A stretch of DNA of 45,060 bases from CAZGOM01 sp964542875 (GCA_964542875.1 CAZIWA010000036.1:1-45060); one strand, 5' to 3'; shown: positions 16,403 through 26,130, numbered from the stretch's first letter. The notes: generated by a model not told the origin, from the letters alone. Program-made: numbers and translations.

Positions 16403-19400
16403 ATGTCCAACGCCTTCTTCGATCATCCGATCCTCAACTCGCCCTATGACTATCCAGCCAAGCACTGGGAGCTTGACGAAGAAGGCATGCCCACGCTCCG
16501 GGTGACACCTGAACGCCGCAAGGCCTCCTATATCACGCCGATCCCCAAGCCCAAGACGGCCAAGAAGAAAACCAAACAAACAGAATTAGTTTTTGACGAT
16601 CAGCACGGCCTTTCCACCCAGGCTCAGCAGTACGACCCCACATCCAACATCAACGAAGTCCGGCTGCTGGTGGATCAATGGCGTCAGCTCCCCGAGAACC
16701 AATGGGGCGTCACCGCCGAAACTGCACGCCTTCTTCACCACTGGCGCAACCACAGCTTTACCGGTGTCCGGCCCTTCTTCTGCCAGATCGAGGCTGTCGA
16801 GGTCGCCATCTGGCTCACCGAGGTCGCTCCCACCTACCCAGGCGGGAAGCGCATCCTCGACTTCCTCAAGAAGGCCAATGACGATGCAAACGAAGGCCTT
16901 AGTCGGCTGGCGCTCAAACTCGCCACCGGCGCCGGTAAAACCACCGTCATGGCCATGCTCATCGCATGGCAGACGATTAACGCCGTCCGCCGGCCTGCAA
17001 GCAAAACCTTCACCCGTGGGTTTCTCGTCGTTGCGCCAGGCCTGACAATCAAGGACCGCCTACGTGTCCTCCATCCCAACGATCCCGACAGCTACTACAG
17101 CAGCCGCGAACTCATCCCCAGCGATCTCATGCCTGATCTCCAGAAGGCCAAGATCGTCATTACCAACTACCACTCATTCAAGCTCCGTGAGCGCATAGAA
17201 CTTTCCTCAGGCGGCCGCGCATTGCTCCAAGGACGCACAGGCGAAGAACTAGACACCCTGGAAACCCCCGGCCAGATGCTCCAGCGCGTCATGCCTGAAC
17301 TCATGGCCATCAAGAATGTCATGGTCCTCAACGATGAAGCCCACCACTGCTATCGCGAAAAAATGGTCGACTCGGAGGAAGAAGACCTGGCTGGCGAAGA
17401 CCGCAGGGAAGCCGAGAAAAACAACGAAGCCGCTCGCCTCTGGATCTCCGGCTTGGCTATGGTCAAACAGAAGCTGGGCCTAAGCCGCATTATCGACCTC
17501 TCTGCCACACCCTTTTTCCTCCGTGGCTCCGGCTACGTGGAGGGCACTCTTTTCCCCTGGACCATGAGTGACTTCTCCCTCATGGACGCCATCGAGGCCG
17601 GCATCGTCAAGCTTCCCCGAGTACCCGTCGCCCAAAACATCACCACCACAGACGAGATGCCCATCTACCGTGACCTTTGGGAACACATCCGCAAAGATAT
17701 GCCCAAAGCTGGGCGCGGCAAAGCTGGAAATCCCAAATATTTCTCGATGCCACCCAAGCTTGAAACCGCATTCCAAGCCCTCTACGGCCACTACGAGAAG
17801 ACTTTTAACCTCTGGCAGGAAAAGAAAATCGCCGTCCCCCCGTGCTTCATCATCGTTTGCCAGAACACCTCCATCTCCAAGCTCGTCTACGACTATGTCT
17901 CCGGCTTCATTAACACGAATGAAAACGGCATCACCACCGTCGAACACGGCCGGCTCCCCCTCTTCAGCAACTTCGACCTCAGCACCGGCAATGCGCTGCC
18001 CCGCCCAAACACCCTTCTCATCGACAGCGAACAGCTCGAAGCCGGCGACGCCCTCGACGATGGCTTCCGCAAAATGGCATCTGACGAGATCGAGCGCTTC
18101 CGCCGGGAAATCATTGAGCGCACAGGCGATCCTCATGCCGGCGACAACATCACCGACCAGGAACTCCTCCGTGAAGTGATGAACACCGTCGGCAAGCCCG
18201 GCCAACTCGGGGCCGACATCCGCTGCGTCGTCTCCGTCTCCATGCTCACCGAAGGGTGGGATGCCAACACCGTCACCCACATCCTGGGCGTCCGGGCCTT
18301 CGGCACCCAACTCCTGTGCGAGCAGGTCATCGGCCGCGCGCTCCGCCGTCAGTCCTACGACTTGACCGATGACGGCCTTTTCAACGTCGAATACGCCGAC
18401 ATCTTCGGCATCCCCTTTAAGTTCACCGCCAATCCCGTGGTCGCCCCGCCCCAGCCCCCGCGCCAGACCACCCAGGTCCGGGCCATCAGCCCCGAGCGCG
18501 ATCATCTGGAAATCCGTTTCCCTCGGGTTCAGGGGTACCGGTCAGAGCTGCCCGACGAAGCCATCACAGCGAAATTCACCGACGACTCCGTCCTGGAACT
18601 CACCCCGCTGCTCGTGGGTCCCTCAAAAACCAAGAACTCCGGCATCATCGGTCAGGTCGCCGACATGAACCTGGAACATCTCGACAAGATCCGCCCCTCT
18701 ACCATCCTCTTTAACCTGACCGAACACCTGGTCGACACCAAATACCGCGACCCAGACCAGGACGCCCCCGTTCACCTCTTCGGCAAGCTCAAGCGTGTCG
18801 CCAAGGAATGGCTCGACAGCTACCTGGTCTGCAAAGGTGACACTTACCCCGGGCTCTTAATGTACAAAGACCTGGCGGACATGGCCTGCAACAAGATCAC
18901 CGCCGCCATCACCCGGCAAAACCTCGGCCAGCGCCCCATCCGGGCCATCCTGGACCCCTTCAACCCCTCCGGCTCCACCCGTCACGTCCGCTTCAACACC
19001 TCCAAGGAACTCCTCTGGCAGACCAGCCCGCTCCTGAGCCACGTGAACTACGTCGTCTGCGACTCTGGCTGGGAACAGCAGTTCTGCCAGGTCGTCGAAG
19101 ACCACTCCCAGGTCAAGTCCTACGTTAAAAACCAGGGGCTTAGCTTTGAAGTCCCCTACACCATCGGCATTCAAAAGCGGCTCTACCTGCCGGATTTCAT
19201 CATTCTTGTCGACGACGGCCATGGCCCTGATGACCTGCTCCATCTGATCATCGAGATCAAGGGATACAAGAACGAGGGCGCCAAGATCAAGAAAGAGACC
19301 ATGGAGGTCTACTGGGTCCCCGGCGTCAACCACCTGGGCATTCTCGGCAGGTGGGACTTTGCCGAGCTTACCGACCCCTTCGAGTTCGCCGCAGACTTCG

Positions 19401-19480
19401 AAAAGAAGCTCAAATCCCGGGTTGATGAGATCATCCAGGCTTCCATTCGGCGCTCGCAAAATAGAAATGCGCCCCGATAG
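16403..19480 (+). CDS. res: Type III-like restriction endonuclease subunit (Res)
   Basis: The 1025-residue enzyme translocates or switches on DNA using ATP and cuts unmodified DNA, together with the Mod protein encoded at 21481. Walker A is LATGAGKTTVMA (about 174), the DEAH-like box is NDEAHHCYR (about 310), motif III-like LSATPF follows, and motif VI is EQVIGRALRR. The C-terminus has a PD-(D/E)xK nuclease core: YLPDFIIL then LIIEIKGYK (about 930-952). This layout matches the BPTD_3080-type Res family. ATG 16403 is chosen because GGGAG lies about 12 nt upstream and a typical N-terminus (FFDHPILNSPYDYP) follows; the upstream extension to 16301 looks non-coding. Two further genes separate it from mod. 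Confidence 0.93.
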   Translation: MSNAFFDHPILNSPYDYPAKHWELDEEGMPTLRVTPERRKASYITPIPKPKTAKKKTKQTELVFDDQHGLSTQAQQYDPTSNINEVRLLVDQWRQLPENQWGVTAETARLLHHWRNHSFTGVRPFFCQIEAVEVAIWLTEVAPTYPGGKRILDFLKKANDDANEGLSRLALKLATGAGKTTVMAMLIAWQTINAVRRPASKTFTRGFLVVAPGLTIKDRLRVLHPNDPDSYYSSRELIPSDLMPDLQKAKIVITNYHSFKLRERIELSSGGRALLQGRTGEELDTLETPGQMLQRVMPELMAIKNVMVLNDEAHHCYREKMVDSEEEDLAGEDRREAEKNNEAARLWISGLAMVKQKLGLSRIIDLSATPFFLRGSGYVEGTLFPWTMSDFSLMDAIEAGIVKLPRVPVAQNITTTDEMPIYRDLWEHIRKDMPKAGRGKAGNPKYFSMPPKLETAFQALYGHYEKTFNLWQEKKIAVPPCFIIVCQNTSISKLVYDYVSGFINTNENGITTVEHGRLPLFSNFDLSTGNALPRPNTLLIDSEQLEAGDALDDGFRKMASDEIERFRREIIERTGDPHAGDNITDQELLREVMNTVGKPGQLGADIRCVVSVSMLTEGWDANTVTHILGVRAFGTQLLCEQVIGRALRRQSYDLTDDGLFNVEYADIFGIPFKFTANPVVAPPQPPRQTTQVRAISPERDHLEIRFPRVQGYRSELPDEAITAKFTDDSVLELTPLLVGPSKTKNSGIIGQVADMNLEHLDKIRPSTILFNLTEHLVDTKYRDPDQDAPVHLFGKLKRVAKEWLDSYLVCKGDTYPGLLMYKDLADMACNKITAAITRQNLGQRPIRAILDPFNPSGSTRHVRFNTSKELLWQTSPLLSHVNYVVCDSGWEQQFCQVVEDHSQVKSYVKNQGLSFEVPYTIGIQKRLYLPDFIILVDDGHGPDDLLHLIIEIKGYKNEGAKIKKETMEVYWVPGVNHLGILGRWDFAELTDPFEFAADFEKKLKSRVDEIIQASIRRSQNRNAPR

Positions 19481-19562
19481 CACTTTGAGCTTGATCCGTT
19501 TAAGATGTTAGTGACACTTTTTCCACAACGTACAAACATGACGGCCTAAAAGGATTTAGCCC

Positions 19563-20096
19563 ATGGACAGATATCAGCTCGCCACGCTTACCGCCTGGGC
19601 AGGCGAAAGCGGAATCCAGGGACGCAAGCGCATGCAGAAGGTCATTTACTTCCTGCAAGTTGCAGGTTGCGACCTGGGTTGTGACTTCACCCTCCACCAC
19701 TATGGCCCTTATTCCCGGGACGTCTCTGACACCTGTGATGAAATGGTCGCCTCTGGACTCTTGGATGAAGTCCAGGACTCAACGCAATACAACTACTACC
19801 TTCCAGAGGGGACCCAGGAACTTTTGGCGGACGTAAACCAAAAATCCCCAGCCAGAGCCAAGGCGCTCAAACCCTTCGAAATATTAGCCAAACATCTTTT
19901 GGAAGAAGTAAGCCTCTGGCACCTCGAACTGGGTTCTACGATCCTGTATTTCTATGACTTCAACGAGCCCAAGGACTGGAATAAGGCCCTCCAAGACGCT
20001 TGCAAATTTAAGAAGGCCGTCACCGACCACCCCAACACCCAGGCAGCATTGACCCTGGCCAAAAACGTCTACGACGGCAAACAATCCGCAGCCTGA
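19563..20096 (+). CDS. YwgA-like protein
   Basis: The 177-residue protein begins GRKRMQKVIYFLQ and continues with DFTLHHYGPYSRDVSD, the core signature of the YwgA family and the related Panacea/SocA-like fold (a helical module often acting as an antitoxin or adaptor). AAAAGG lies about 8 nt before the ATG. It is followed 16 bp later by an HD-domain gene. In Bacillus subtilis ywgA is close to ywfO, an HD phosphohydrolase, so this pair seems to be a conserved unit that has been placed between res and mod. Its biochemical role is unknown. It may regulate the HD enzyme or act as a sensor; that is inference. Confidence 0.75.
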   Translation: MDRYQLATLTAWAGESGIQGRKRMQKVIYFLQVAGCDLGCDFTLHHYGPYSRDVSDTCDEMVASGLLDEVQDSTQYNYYLPEGTQELLADVNQKSPARAKALKPFEILAKHLLEEVSLWHLELGSTILYFYDFNEPKDWNKALQDACKFKKAVTDHPNTQAALTLAKNVYDGKQSAA

Positions 20097-20112
20097 GCAC
20101 CACGGGGGCCAT

Positions 20113-21456
20113 GTGGCAGACAAAATCTTCCGAGACGCGCTCTACAACTACATCGCGCTCGACAAAACCCAAGACAAATGGCTGATCAAACTTCTCAACT
20201 GCCGGGAAGTTCAGCGGCTCCGTCGCATTCATCAGCTCGGTGTCAGCAACTACACCTACCCCGGCGCCGAACACACCCGCTTGGCGCACAGCCTCGGTGT
20301 AGTTCATCTCATGCTGATCGTGCTCAATCATCTAGGCCGTAACGACGAATCTGCCCGGGTTGCTGAAGCCCGGAAGCGTCTGCTTGCCGCCGCCTTGCTC
20401 CACGACGTCGGTCACGGGCCGTTCTCCCACTTGTTTGAGCCGTGTCTCGCCATCGATCATGAAGACTGGTCCATCGCTGTCATCAAAGACGAGCACACGG
20501 AGGTTCACAAAATCCTCAGAACCGAAGGTCTTCTAAGCGTCGTCGGTCTCATCCAGAAAAAATCTCCTGACGTCCCAGCATGGCAGAAAGCACTCATCTC
20601 CAGCGAATTGGACGTCGACCGCCTGGACTACATCCGCCGGGACAGCCTCTTCACCGGCGCCGGGTATGGCCACTTCGACTTTTACCGACTACTCACCAGC
20701 ATTGAGTTTCACAACGAAGGCACGGAATTGATCTGGCCTGAAAAAACCGCCTTCGCGATCGAGGAGTACATCTTCGCCAGGTATTACATGTATCAGAACG
20801 TCTACCTCCATAAGACCACCCGGGGCATCGAATCCATCTTGAAGGCCATGTGGGGCAGGGCAGACAAAATCAGAAAAGCCGGCGGTCATATCAATGCCGT
20901 TCCAGCGCTCGAACAGTTCTGGAAATGTGAAAAACCTGTCCCGGGCTTTCTCGAAGTCTCTCACTACCTGAATATCGAGGAGTTCACAGTTCTCGAACAG
21001 ATCCAACGCTGGACTCAGCACGCTGATCGAGCCATGGCAGACCTGGCCAATCGCTTCCTTTATCGTGACGGTTTCGCCTTAATCCAGCCCCCTCAGCCAT
21101 CCAACGAACTCGATGTTCAGGACGACGAGTGGAGGGAGGAACTGGGCAAACTACTCAAAAAGCAGCAGAAATTTGAGGACCTGGAAATGTATCTGCTGAT
21201 CGATCAGGTCAACAAGAAGTATCTTCAACCCTACCGCGAAGAAAAGGCCGAGGATAATCTGCCAGGGGCTACATCAATCCGTGTACTAACGGCGGATGGC
21301 GAACCCAAAACCATCGGAAACTACCTTCCCCGGCTCAAAGAGATCATCGCGACCCGCAAAGACGCTCTCCGGTACTACGTTCCCAAAGAAGTCCGAAAAG
21401 ACGCCCTCGAACTCAGCCGCAAGATGACCCAAGATCGAAAGACGAAAGTCACTTAA
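20113..21456 (+). CDS. HD-domain phosphohydrolase (YwfO/dGTPase-like)
   Basis: The 447-residue protein starts with GTG preceded by GGGGG. The metal-binding HD pattern is clear: H54 in HTRLAHSLG, H97-D98 in LLHDVGHGPFSH, and a later conserved segment SSELDVDRLDYIRRDS with the catalytic-site Asp. This is the COG1078-type family (YwfO), related to dNTP triphosphohydrolases. In defence, dNTPases can deplete nucleotides during phage growth, and others degrade signalling nucleotides. Pairing with the YwgA-like gene is conserved elsewhere. Inside a type III restriction operon it could limit replication of incoming DNA, but this is inferred from context only. Confidence 0.88.
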   Translation: MADKIFRDALYNYIALDKTQDKWLIKLLNCREVQRLRRIHQLGVSNYTYPGAEHTRLAHSLGVVHLMLIVLNHLGRNDESARVAEARKRLLAAALLHDVGHGPFSHLFEPCLAIDHEDWSIAVIKDEHTEVHKILRTEGLLSVVGLIQKKSPDVPAWQKALISSELDVDRLDYIRRDSLFTGAGYGHFDFYRLLTSIEFHNEGTELIWPEKTAFAIEEYIFARYYMYQNVYLHKTTRGIESILKAMWGRADKIRKAGGHINAVPALEQFWKCEKPVPGFLEVSHYLNIEEFTVLEQIQRWTQHADRAMADLANRFLYRDGFALIQPPQPSNELDVQDDEWREELGKLLKKQQKFEDLEMYLLIDQVNKKYLQPYREEKAEDNLPGATSIRVLTADGEPKTIGNYLPRLKEIIATRKDALRYYVPKEVRKDALELSRKMTQDRKTKVT

Positions 21457-21480
21457 GCGCTCCCTTCCGAAAGCAGCCCT

Positions 21481-24381
21481 ATGGCCCGCCCATCGAAAAA
21501 TACCGATAAAGCCGCCCCCAAGAAAATCGAAGCCTTCAAGCACGAAGCCGACAAGCGCAAAAACATCCCCACGGCGGAACTCCAGTCCGTCGTCACCAAA
21601 GAAGACCTGAAACCCAAACCCGTCAGATACCCCCGCAACACCGACTTGGATCCCCAGCTCATGTGGCGCGGCAAAGATGAGCAGGACTGGTCAGACCTTG
21701 TCGTCCACGCCCCGCCGCTCTACATCCAGGAAAAAGTCCACCCCAAAGTCCTCGTCGACGATCTCAAACGCCAGACCGAAGCTTTTGAAATCGCCAAAAA
21801 ACTCCTATCCGGCAAAGCCGGCAAACCCGAAGAACAATACAACCTCTTCGCCGACTTCAACGGCGTTCCCGAAGGCGTCGACAAAACCGACTTCTACAAA
21901 CACGACCAGCACTGGTCCAACCGCATGATCCTCGGCGACTCACTCCAAGTTATGGCCTCTTTGGCAGAGCGTGAGGCTTTGCGTGGCAAGGTTCAGTGCA
22001 TCTATTTTGATCCACCCTACGGCATTAAATTCAACTCTAACTTCCAGTGGAGTACCACCAGCCGAGATGTGAAGGATGGAAACACTGCTCATATCACCCG
22101 CGAACCAGAGCAAGTAAAAGCGTTCCGGGACACTTGGCGTGATGGTATTAACAGCTATTTAACTTATCTGCGCGATAGACTAACTGTCGCACGAGATTTA
22201 TTGACAGAATCCGGGTCGATCTTTGTTCAAATTGGAGATGAGAATGTTCATCGCGTTCGAGTAGTAATGGATGAGGTGTTTGGAGATGAAAACTGTGTCA
22301 CTGAAATTCTCGTCAAAAAGAAGGGAAGCCAAAAAGGCGGAACTCTTGATCCAGTTAATGACTTTATTCTGTGGTATGGAAAAAGCGCCAAATCGTCAGG
22401 TAAGATAAAGATTCGGCCAATATATGAAATTCGAAGTTCTGCTGAGTTATTCGAAGATTTTCCATTTGCTGAATTGAATAACGGACAACGACTGCGGGTA
22501 ACGGAACTAGAGGCGCGAGATGGCAGACAATTGACGAACGACTTCAGCGCTTTTAAAAAATATTACCCCGACGCCAGGCTATTTGCCGCAAACCCACTCA
22601 AAAGTGGCGGAAACCGGCGTCAACAATCTCTAGACTTTCACTTTCAAGGGAGGACTTTTCCGATCAAAGCTGGGCAGTGTTGGAAGCACACTGTGATAGA
22701 GAATGACGGCAGCACACCGGGCATGTCGCGCTTAGCACTGGCAAATCGGCTTTACCCGCAACAAACTGATGTTCGATTCGTTCGGCACTCACCAATCCCC
22801 TCAATACGCGAAATCTCCAATTGGTGGGATGGTTTTGGAGGAGCACCCAACCAAGTTTATGTGGTGCAGACCAACGAGAGGGTAATTGAAAGACTACTTC
22901 TTATGGCTTCCGACCCAGGGGACCTCGTCCTCGACCCTACTTGCGGGTCAGGCACAACCGCCTATGTCGCCGAGCAGTGGGGCCGTCGCTGGATCACAAT
23001 AGATACCTCTCGTGTCGCACTCGCGCTCTCTCGCGCTCGCATTATGGGCGCCCGCTACTCTTACTACACCCTAGCTGACTCTCCCGAGGGACAAGCTAAA
23101 GAAGGGGAAGTTGCCTTCAAAGCTCCCAGCACCAAGCCCACCTACGGCAACATCAAACACGGCTTCATCTATGAGCGTGTGGTCAATATCACATCAGGTT
23201 CGATTGCCAACAATATTGAAATCGACGTCATTTGGGAGACGTGGCAACAGAAGCTCGAACCACTCCGTGAGCAACTCAACACCGCCCTGAAAAAGAACTG
23301 GCAGGAATGGGAAATTCCCCGCGAAACTGACGCCAAATGGCCTGAAGCCGCGATCAAACTTCACACCAACTGGTGGAAAGCCCGCATCGCCCGTCAACAA
23401 GAGATCGACAAGTCCATTACTGCACGTGCCGATTACGTGTTCCTCTACGACAAACCCTATGAGGACAAGAGAAAAGTCCGGGTGGCTGGCCCATTCACGG
23501 TCGAGAGCCTTAGCCCTCATCGCACCCTGGATGTTGATGAAAACGACGAACTTATCGATCCCTTCCGGAAAAATGGCGTCGACATTGACCCCCGACAGAC
23601 ATTTGAACAGATGGTTCTGGAAAATCTCAAAACAGCTGGCGCCCAGCAGCCCAACAAAGCTGATCGAATCACCTTTTCCGAATTAAAACCCTGGCCGGGA
23701 ACTTATCTCTGCGCCGAAGGATTTTACGAAGCAGAGGGCAAAACCGTGCGTGCCGGAATCTTGATCGGGCCGGAGTTTGGTACCGTCCAACGCTCCGACT
23801 TAGTTACCGCTGCCCGCGAAGCAGCTGATGCCGGTTTTGATGTGGTCATTAGTTGCGCTTTCAACTATGACGCACACACCACCGAGTTCAACAAGCTCGG
23901 GAAAGTCGCTGTTCTCCGCGCCAGAATAAACGCCGATCTCCACATGGCCGGCGACCTCAAAAACACTGGTGCCGGCAATCTTTTTGTCATCTTTGGTGAA
24001 CCCGACATCCGACTTATGCGAGAGCCGGACAATACCTTCCGTGTTAAAGTACTCGGCGTCGACATCTTCAAGCCTCAATCGGGTAAAGTCGAGTCTAGTG
24101 ACACCGACAAAATCGCCTGCTGGTTCATCGATACTGACTACAACGAGGAAAGCTTCTTTGTCCGTCACGCATATTTTTTAGGCCAGAACGACCCATATAG
24201 TGCACTCAAATCTACACTTAACGCTGAAATTGATGCCGAAGCTTGGGCTAGCCTAAATAGCGATATATCACGACCATTTGAAATCCCCAAATCAGGTAGA
24301 ATAGCGGTAAAGGTAATTAACCATCTTGGGGACGAGGTGATGAAAGTGTTTAAAATAAGCAGAGACGAAGCGATTTCTTAA
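21481..24381 (+). CDS. mod: Type III-like DNA methyltransferase (Mod)
   Basis: The 966-residue enzyme transfers a methyl group from SAM to adenine N6 at the recognition site and gives Res its specificity. Motif IV DPPY is at 177-180 (YFDPPYGIKF), and the SAM-binding motif I, VLDPTCGSGTT, is at about 485, the order of beta-class enzymes. The region between (about 160-480) should include the target-recognition part. Base composition changes abruptly here: codons before about 21955 and after about 22915 end mostly in C, while those between are AT-richer. The last 70 codons (from about 24165) are again AT-rich and run into the AT-rich downstream genes. This suggests allele swapping by recombination. 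The long C-terminal half (SITARADYVFLY onward) is typical of Mod partners of BPTD_3080-type Res proteins. Confidence 0.93.
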   Translation: MARPSKNTDKAAPKKIEAFKHEADKRKNIPTAELQSVVTKEDLKPKPVRYPRNTDLDPQLMWRGKDEQDWSDLVVHAPPLYIQEKVHPKVLVDDLKRQTEAFEIAKKLLSGKAGKPEEQYNLFADFNGVPEGVDKTDFYKHDQHWSNRMILGDSLQVMASLAEREALRGKVQCIYFDPPYGIKFNSNFQWSTTSRDVKDGNTAHITREPEQVKAFRDTWRDGINSYLTYLRDRLTVARDLLTESGSIFVQIGDENVHRVRVVMDEVFGDENCVTEILVKKKGSQKGGTLDPVNDFILWYGKSAKSSGKIKIRPIYEIRSSAELFEDFPFAELNNGQRLRVTELEARDGRQLTNDFSAFKKYYPDARLFAANPLKSGGNRRQQSLDFHFQGRTFPIKAGQCWKHTVIENDGSTPGMSRLALANRLYPQQTDVRFVRHSPIPSIREISNWWDGFGGAPNQVYVVQTNERVIERLLLMASDPGDLVLDPTCGSGTTAYVAEQWGRRWITIDTSRVALALSRARIMGARYSYYTLADSPEGQAKEGEVAFKAPSTKPTYGNIKHGFIYERVVNITSGSIANNIEIDVIWETWQQKLEPLREQLNTALKKNWQEWEIPRETDAKWPEAAIKLHTNWWKARIARQQEIDKSITARADYVFLYDKPYEDKRKVRVAGPFTVESLSPHRTLDVDENDELIDPFRKNGVDIDPRQTFEQMVLENLKTAGAQQPNKADRITFSELKPWPGTYLCAEGFYEAEGKTVRAGILIGPEFGTVQRSDLVTAAREAADAGFDVVISCAFNYDAHTTEFNKLGKVAVLRARINADLHMAGDLKNTGAGNLFVIFGEPDIRLMREPDNTFRVKVLGVDIFKPQSGKVESSDTDKIACWFIDTDYNEESFFVRHAYFLGQNDPYSALKSTLNAEIDAEAWASLNSDISRPFEIPKSGRIAVKVINHLGDEVMKVFKISRDEAIS

Positions 24382-24396
24382 ACAAGAGAAAATATC

Positions 24397-24789
24397 ATGA
24401 CTACATTAATAATGACATTAAATCGAGAACAAGGCGGAAATCGAGAGTCACAAGTGCAACCGCCATATGAAGTTTGGGAGCGATTTTTTGGGATCAGTCG
24501 AAGTGCCACTCAACTGCCCACTTTTCGGATCCAATCTTTCAACCCCAGTACTCCGACGGAAACAAGAAAAGTTGTTAGACATCATCACAACTTGACGATT
24601 GAAATTAGTGACGCCCGAGGGGAACGACCCGCGATCCTCGTCATGAAGCCAGACGGGGCGAACGCATTTCGTTACGAGGTTCTAAGAGCCACCAGCAAGG
24701 ATTTTCGCCATTATTCTTGGTTACTAAAACAATTTGGCGGGGTTAACGAAAATGAACGTCGCTGGTTAATAATTTTTTCCAACGAGTAA
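24397..24789 (+). CDS. Hypothetical protein, 130 aa, partner of the DAC-domain gene
   Basis: I do not recognise this family. The gene begins 15 bp after mod and stops 3 bp before the next start (stop 24787-24789, next ATG 24793), so it is very likely co-translated with the DAC-domain gene. It is AT-richer than the island average, like its downstream partner. No signal peptide or membrane helix is visible. The middle has a basic-histidine patch (KVVRHHHNLTIEI) and the end is aromatic-rich (HYSWLLKQFGG, RRWLIIF). Possibilities are an effector, an adaptor or an inhibitor of its neighbour; none is supported by a motif. Confidence 0.65.
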   Translation: MTTLIMTLNREQGGNRESQVQPPYEVWERFFGISRSATQLPTFRIQSFNPSTPTETRKVVRHHHNLTIEISDARGERPAILVMKPDGANAFRYEVLRATSKDFRHYSWLLKQFGGVNENERRWLIIFSNE

Positions 24790-24792
24790 GTT

Positions 24793-26061
24793 ATGAAAAA
24801 TCCTGAAGAAAATTTAGCTTTTAGCCGTCTTCGTCAAATTGCGATTGATCAATTGTGCTCCATGTTGCCTGGCACCTCGATAGATGAGATACCAATACCA
24901 AGCGACTCACAAAAAGATCGAGCGCAAAGCGTAGACGCTACTACACTACTGCTTCAACCTAAAGGAGTTAGTGCGTTCCAGTTGCAATTAAAAGGAAGTC
25001 GAGCATTCGATGAGACAGAGAAAAAAATCGTCAAGAGTTTTGTAGAAGCATTGGGTGAGATATGGAAGGCTGTGGATGAGCCATACTTCCCTTCATTGAT
25101 TCAATATTGTGATCAAGATGTCGTCGCGCGCAGCGTCAAGCGAAAAAACATCGACGATACCCTAATTCCAAGTATATTAAGATTATTTGACACGTGGTCT
25201 AGTCAAACTTATGAAGGTGGGCGAATTACAGCTGCAATTGGTATCGACCCAAATCCTCAAAGCTCCAACATATCACGCATCCATTTTTCAGAATTTATTC
25301 ACAAAGACTTTACCAAGGTTCTGACAAATGGAATGGACGTATTACTAGTTCTATCCCCGTCTGGGCACGTTGTTGAACATATCGCGTTATCCAACGACAA
25401 TGTAAGCCCTAAGAAGCAATCTCTATTCGCACCAATACGCGTGATGTCACTTGCACGCTGGGCAGATCAAGGACGGGTAGCTATAGTTCTGAACCGCTTA
25501 GGAGAGACACTTCTTTTAGACAACTCACAACTCCGATTTGCCAAAAGAAGGGGAAGTTGGTATCACCTGGCGCATGCCGCAGTAATACATAGCATGGGAA
25601 ATAAAATTAGCCATAATATCCTGAAATCAGTCTATGAAACATGCTTAGACATTTCATTTGGAAGGCACGGCGGATGCATCGCAATAGCGCAGACTGGCAA
25701 AGATCATATCTTGAATGATTGCTTACCTCTTTCGGAGCGATTATCTAGCCAGCAAAACGACAGAACACGCGTTCTCCACCATTGTATTGGGGCCAATTTT
25801 TCAAAGTTACCACGCCTTACGCGATTGGCAATTGCTTCGGCTGATGGCGCTGTCGTGTTAGATCAAAGCGGCAATCTAATTGCGGCCGGATCAATAGTTA
25901 AAGTAAAGGGCGGAAGCGAGAGTGGCGGTCGAAGAGCAGCGGCGGTTGCTCTTTCGCGAACCGGGCTTGCGATAAAGATTTCCGCCGATGGAGGAATTAC
26001 TTGCTTTAGCAATGTTAATGCGACTGGAGACCCAAAAATATTATTCGAGCTTTGCACATAA
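24793..26061 (+). CDS. Diadenylate-cyclase-like (DisA_N/DAC) domain protein
   Basis: The 422-residue protein has a C-terminal region matching the DAC fold. GRHGGCIAIA (about 289) corresponds to the opening strand, the DGA motif is D351-G-A in SADGAVVLDQSGNLIAAG, and the ATP-binding loop usually written GTRHR appears as GGRRA (379-382 region) in SESGGRRAAAVALSRTG, followed by LAIKISADGGITCF, the end of the fold. DAC enzymes join two ATP into c-di-AMP. Here DGA is kept, but the His of RHR is replaced by Arg and the second Arg by Ala, so activity or product may differ. The first 280 residues would be a sensor region; DAC proteins with such variable N-terminal sensors are known in conflict systems. 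The gene is AT-rich and tightly linked to the 130-residue gene. Confidence 0.75.
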   Translation: MKNPEENLAFSRLRQIAIDQLCSMLPGTSIDEIPIPSDSQKDRAQSVDATTLLLQPKGVSAFQLQLKGSRAFDETEKKIVKSFVEALGEIWKAVDEPYFPSLIQYCDQDVVARSVKRKNIDDTLIPSILRLFDTWSSQTYEGGRITAAIGIDPNPQSSNISRIHFSEFIHKDFTKVLTNGMDVLLVLSPSGHVVEHIALSNDNVSPKKQSLFAPIRVMSLARWADQGRVAIVLNRLGETLLLDNSQLRFAKRRGSWYHLAHAAVIHSMGNKISHNILKSVYETCLDISFGRHGGCIAIAQTGKDHILNDCLPLSERLSSQQNDRTRVLHHCIGANFSKLPRLTRLAIASADGAVVLDQSGNLIAAGSIVKVKGGSESGGRRAAAVALSRTGLAIKISADGGITCFSNVNATGDPKILFELCT

Positions 26062-26130
26062 ATACCAATAATTCAATAACATGTCCATACTTCAACTCAA
26101 GACGTCGAACCCAAACATACGATATTAATT

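Noticed and set aside
17480..18505. 341-codon minus-strand ORF
   Set aside because: Antisense of the res gene; composition (repeated Asp-Gly-Val) is the shadow of C-ending codons on the other strand.
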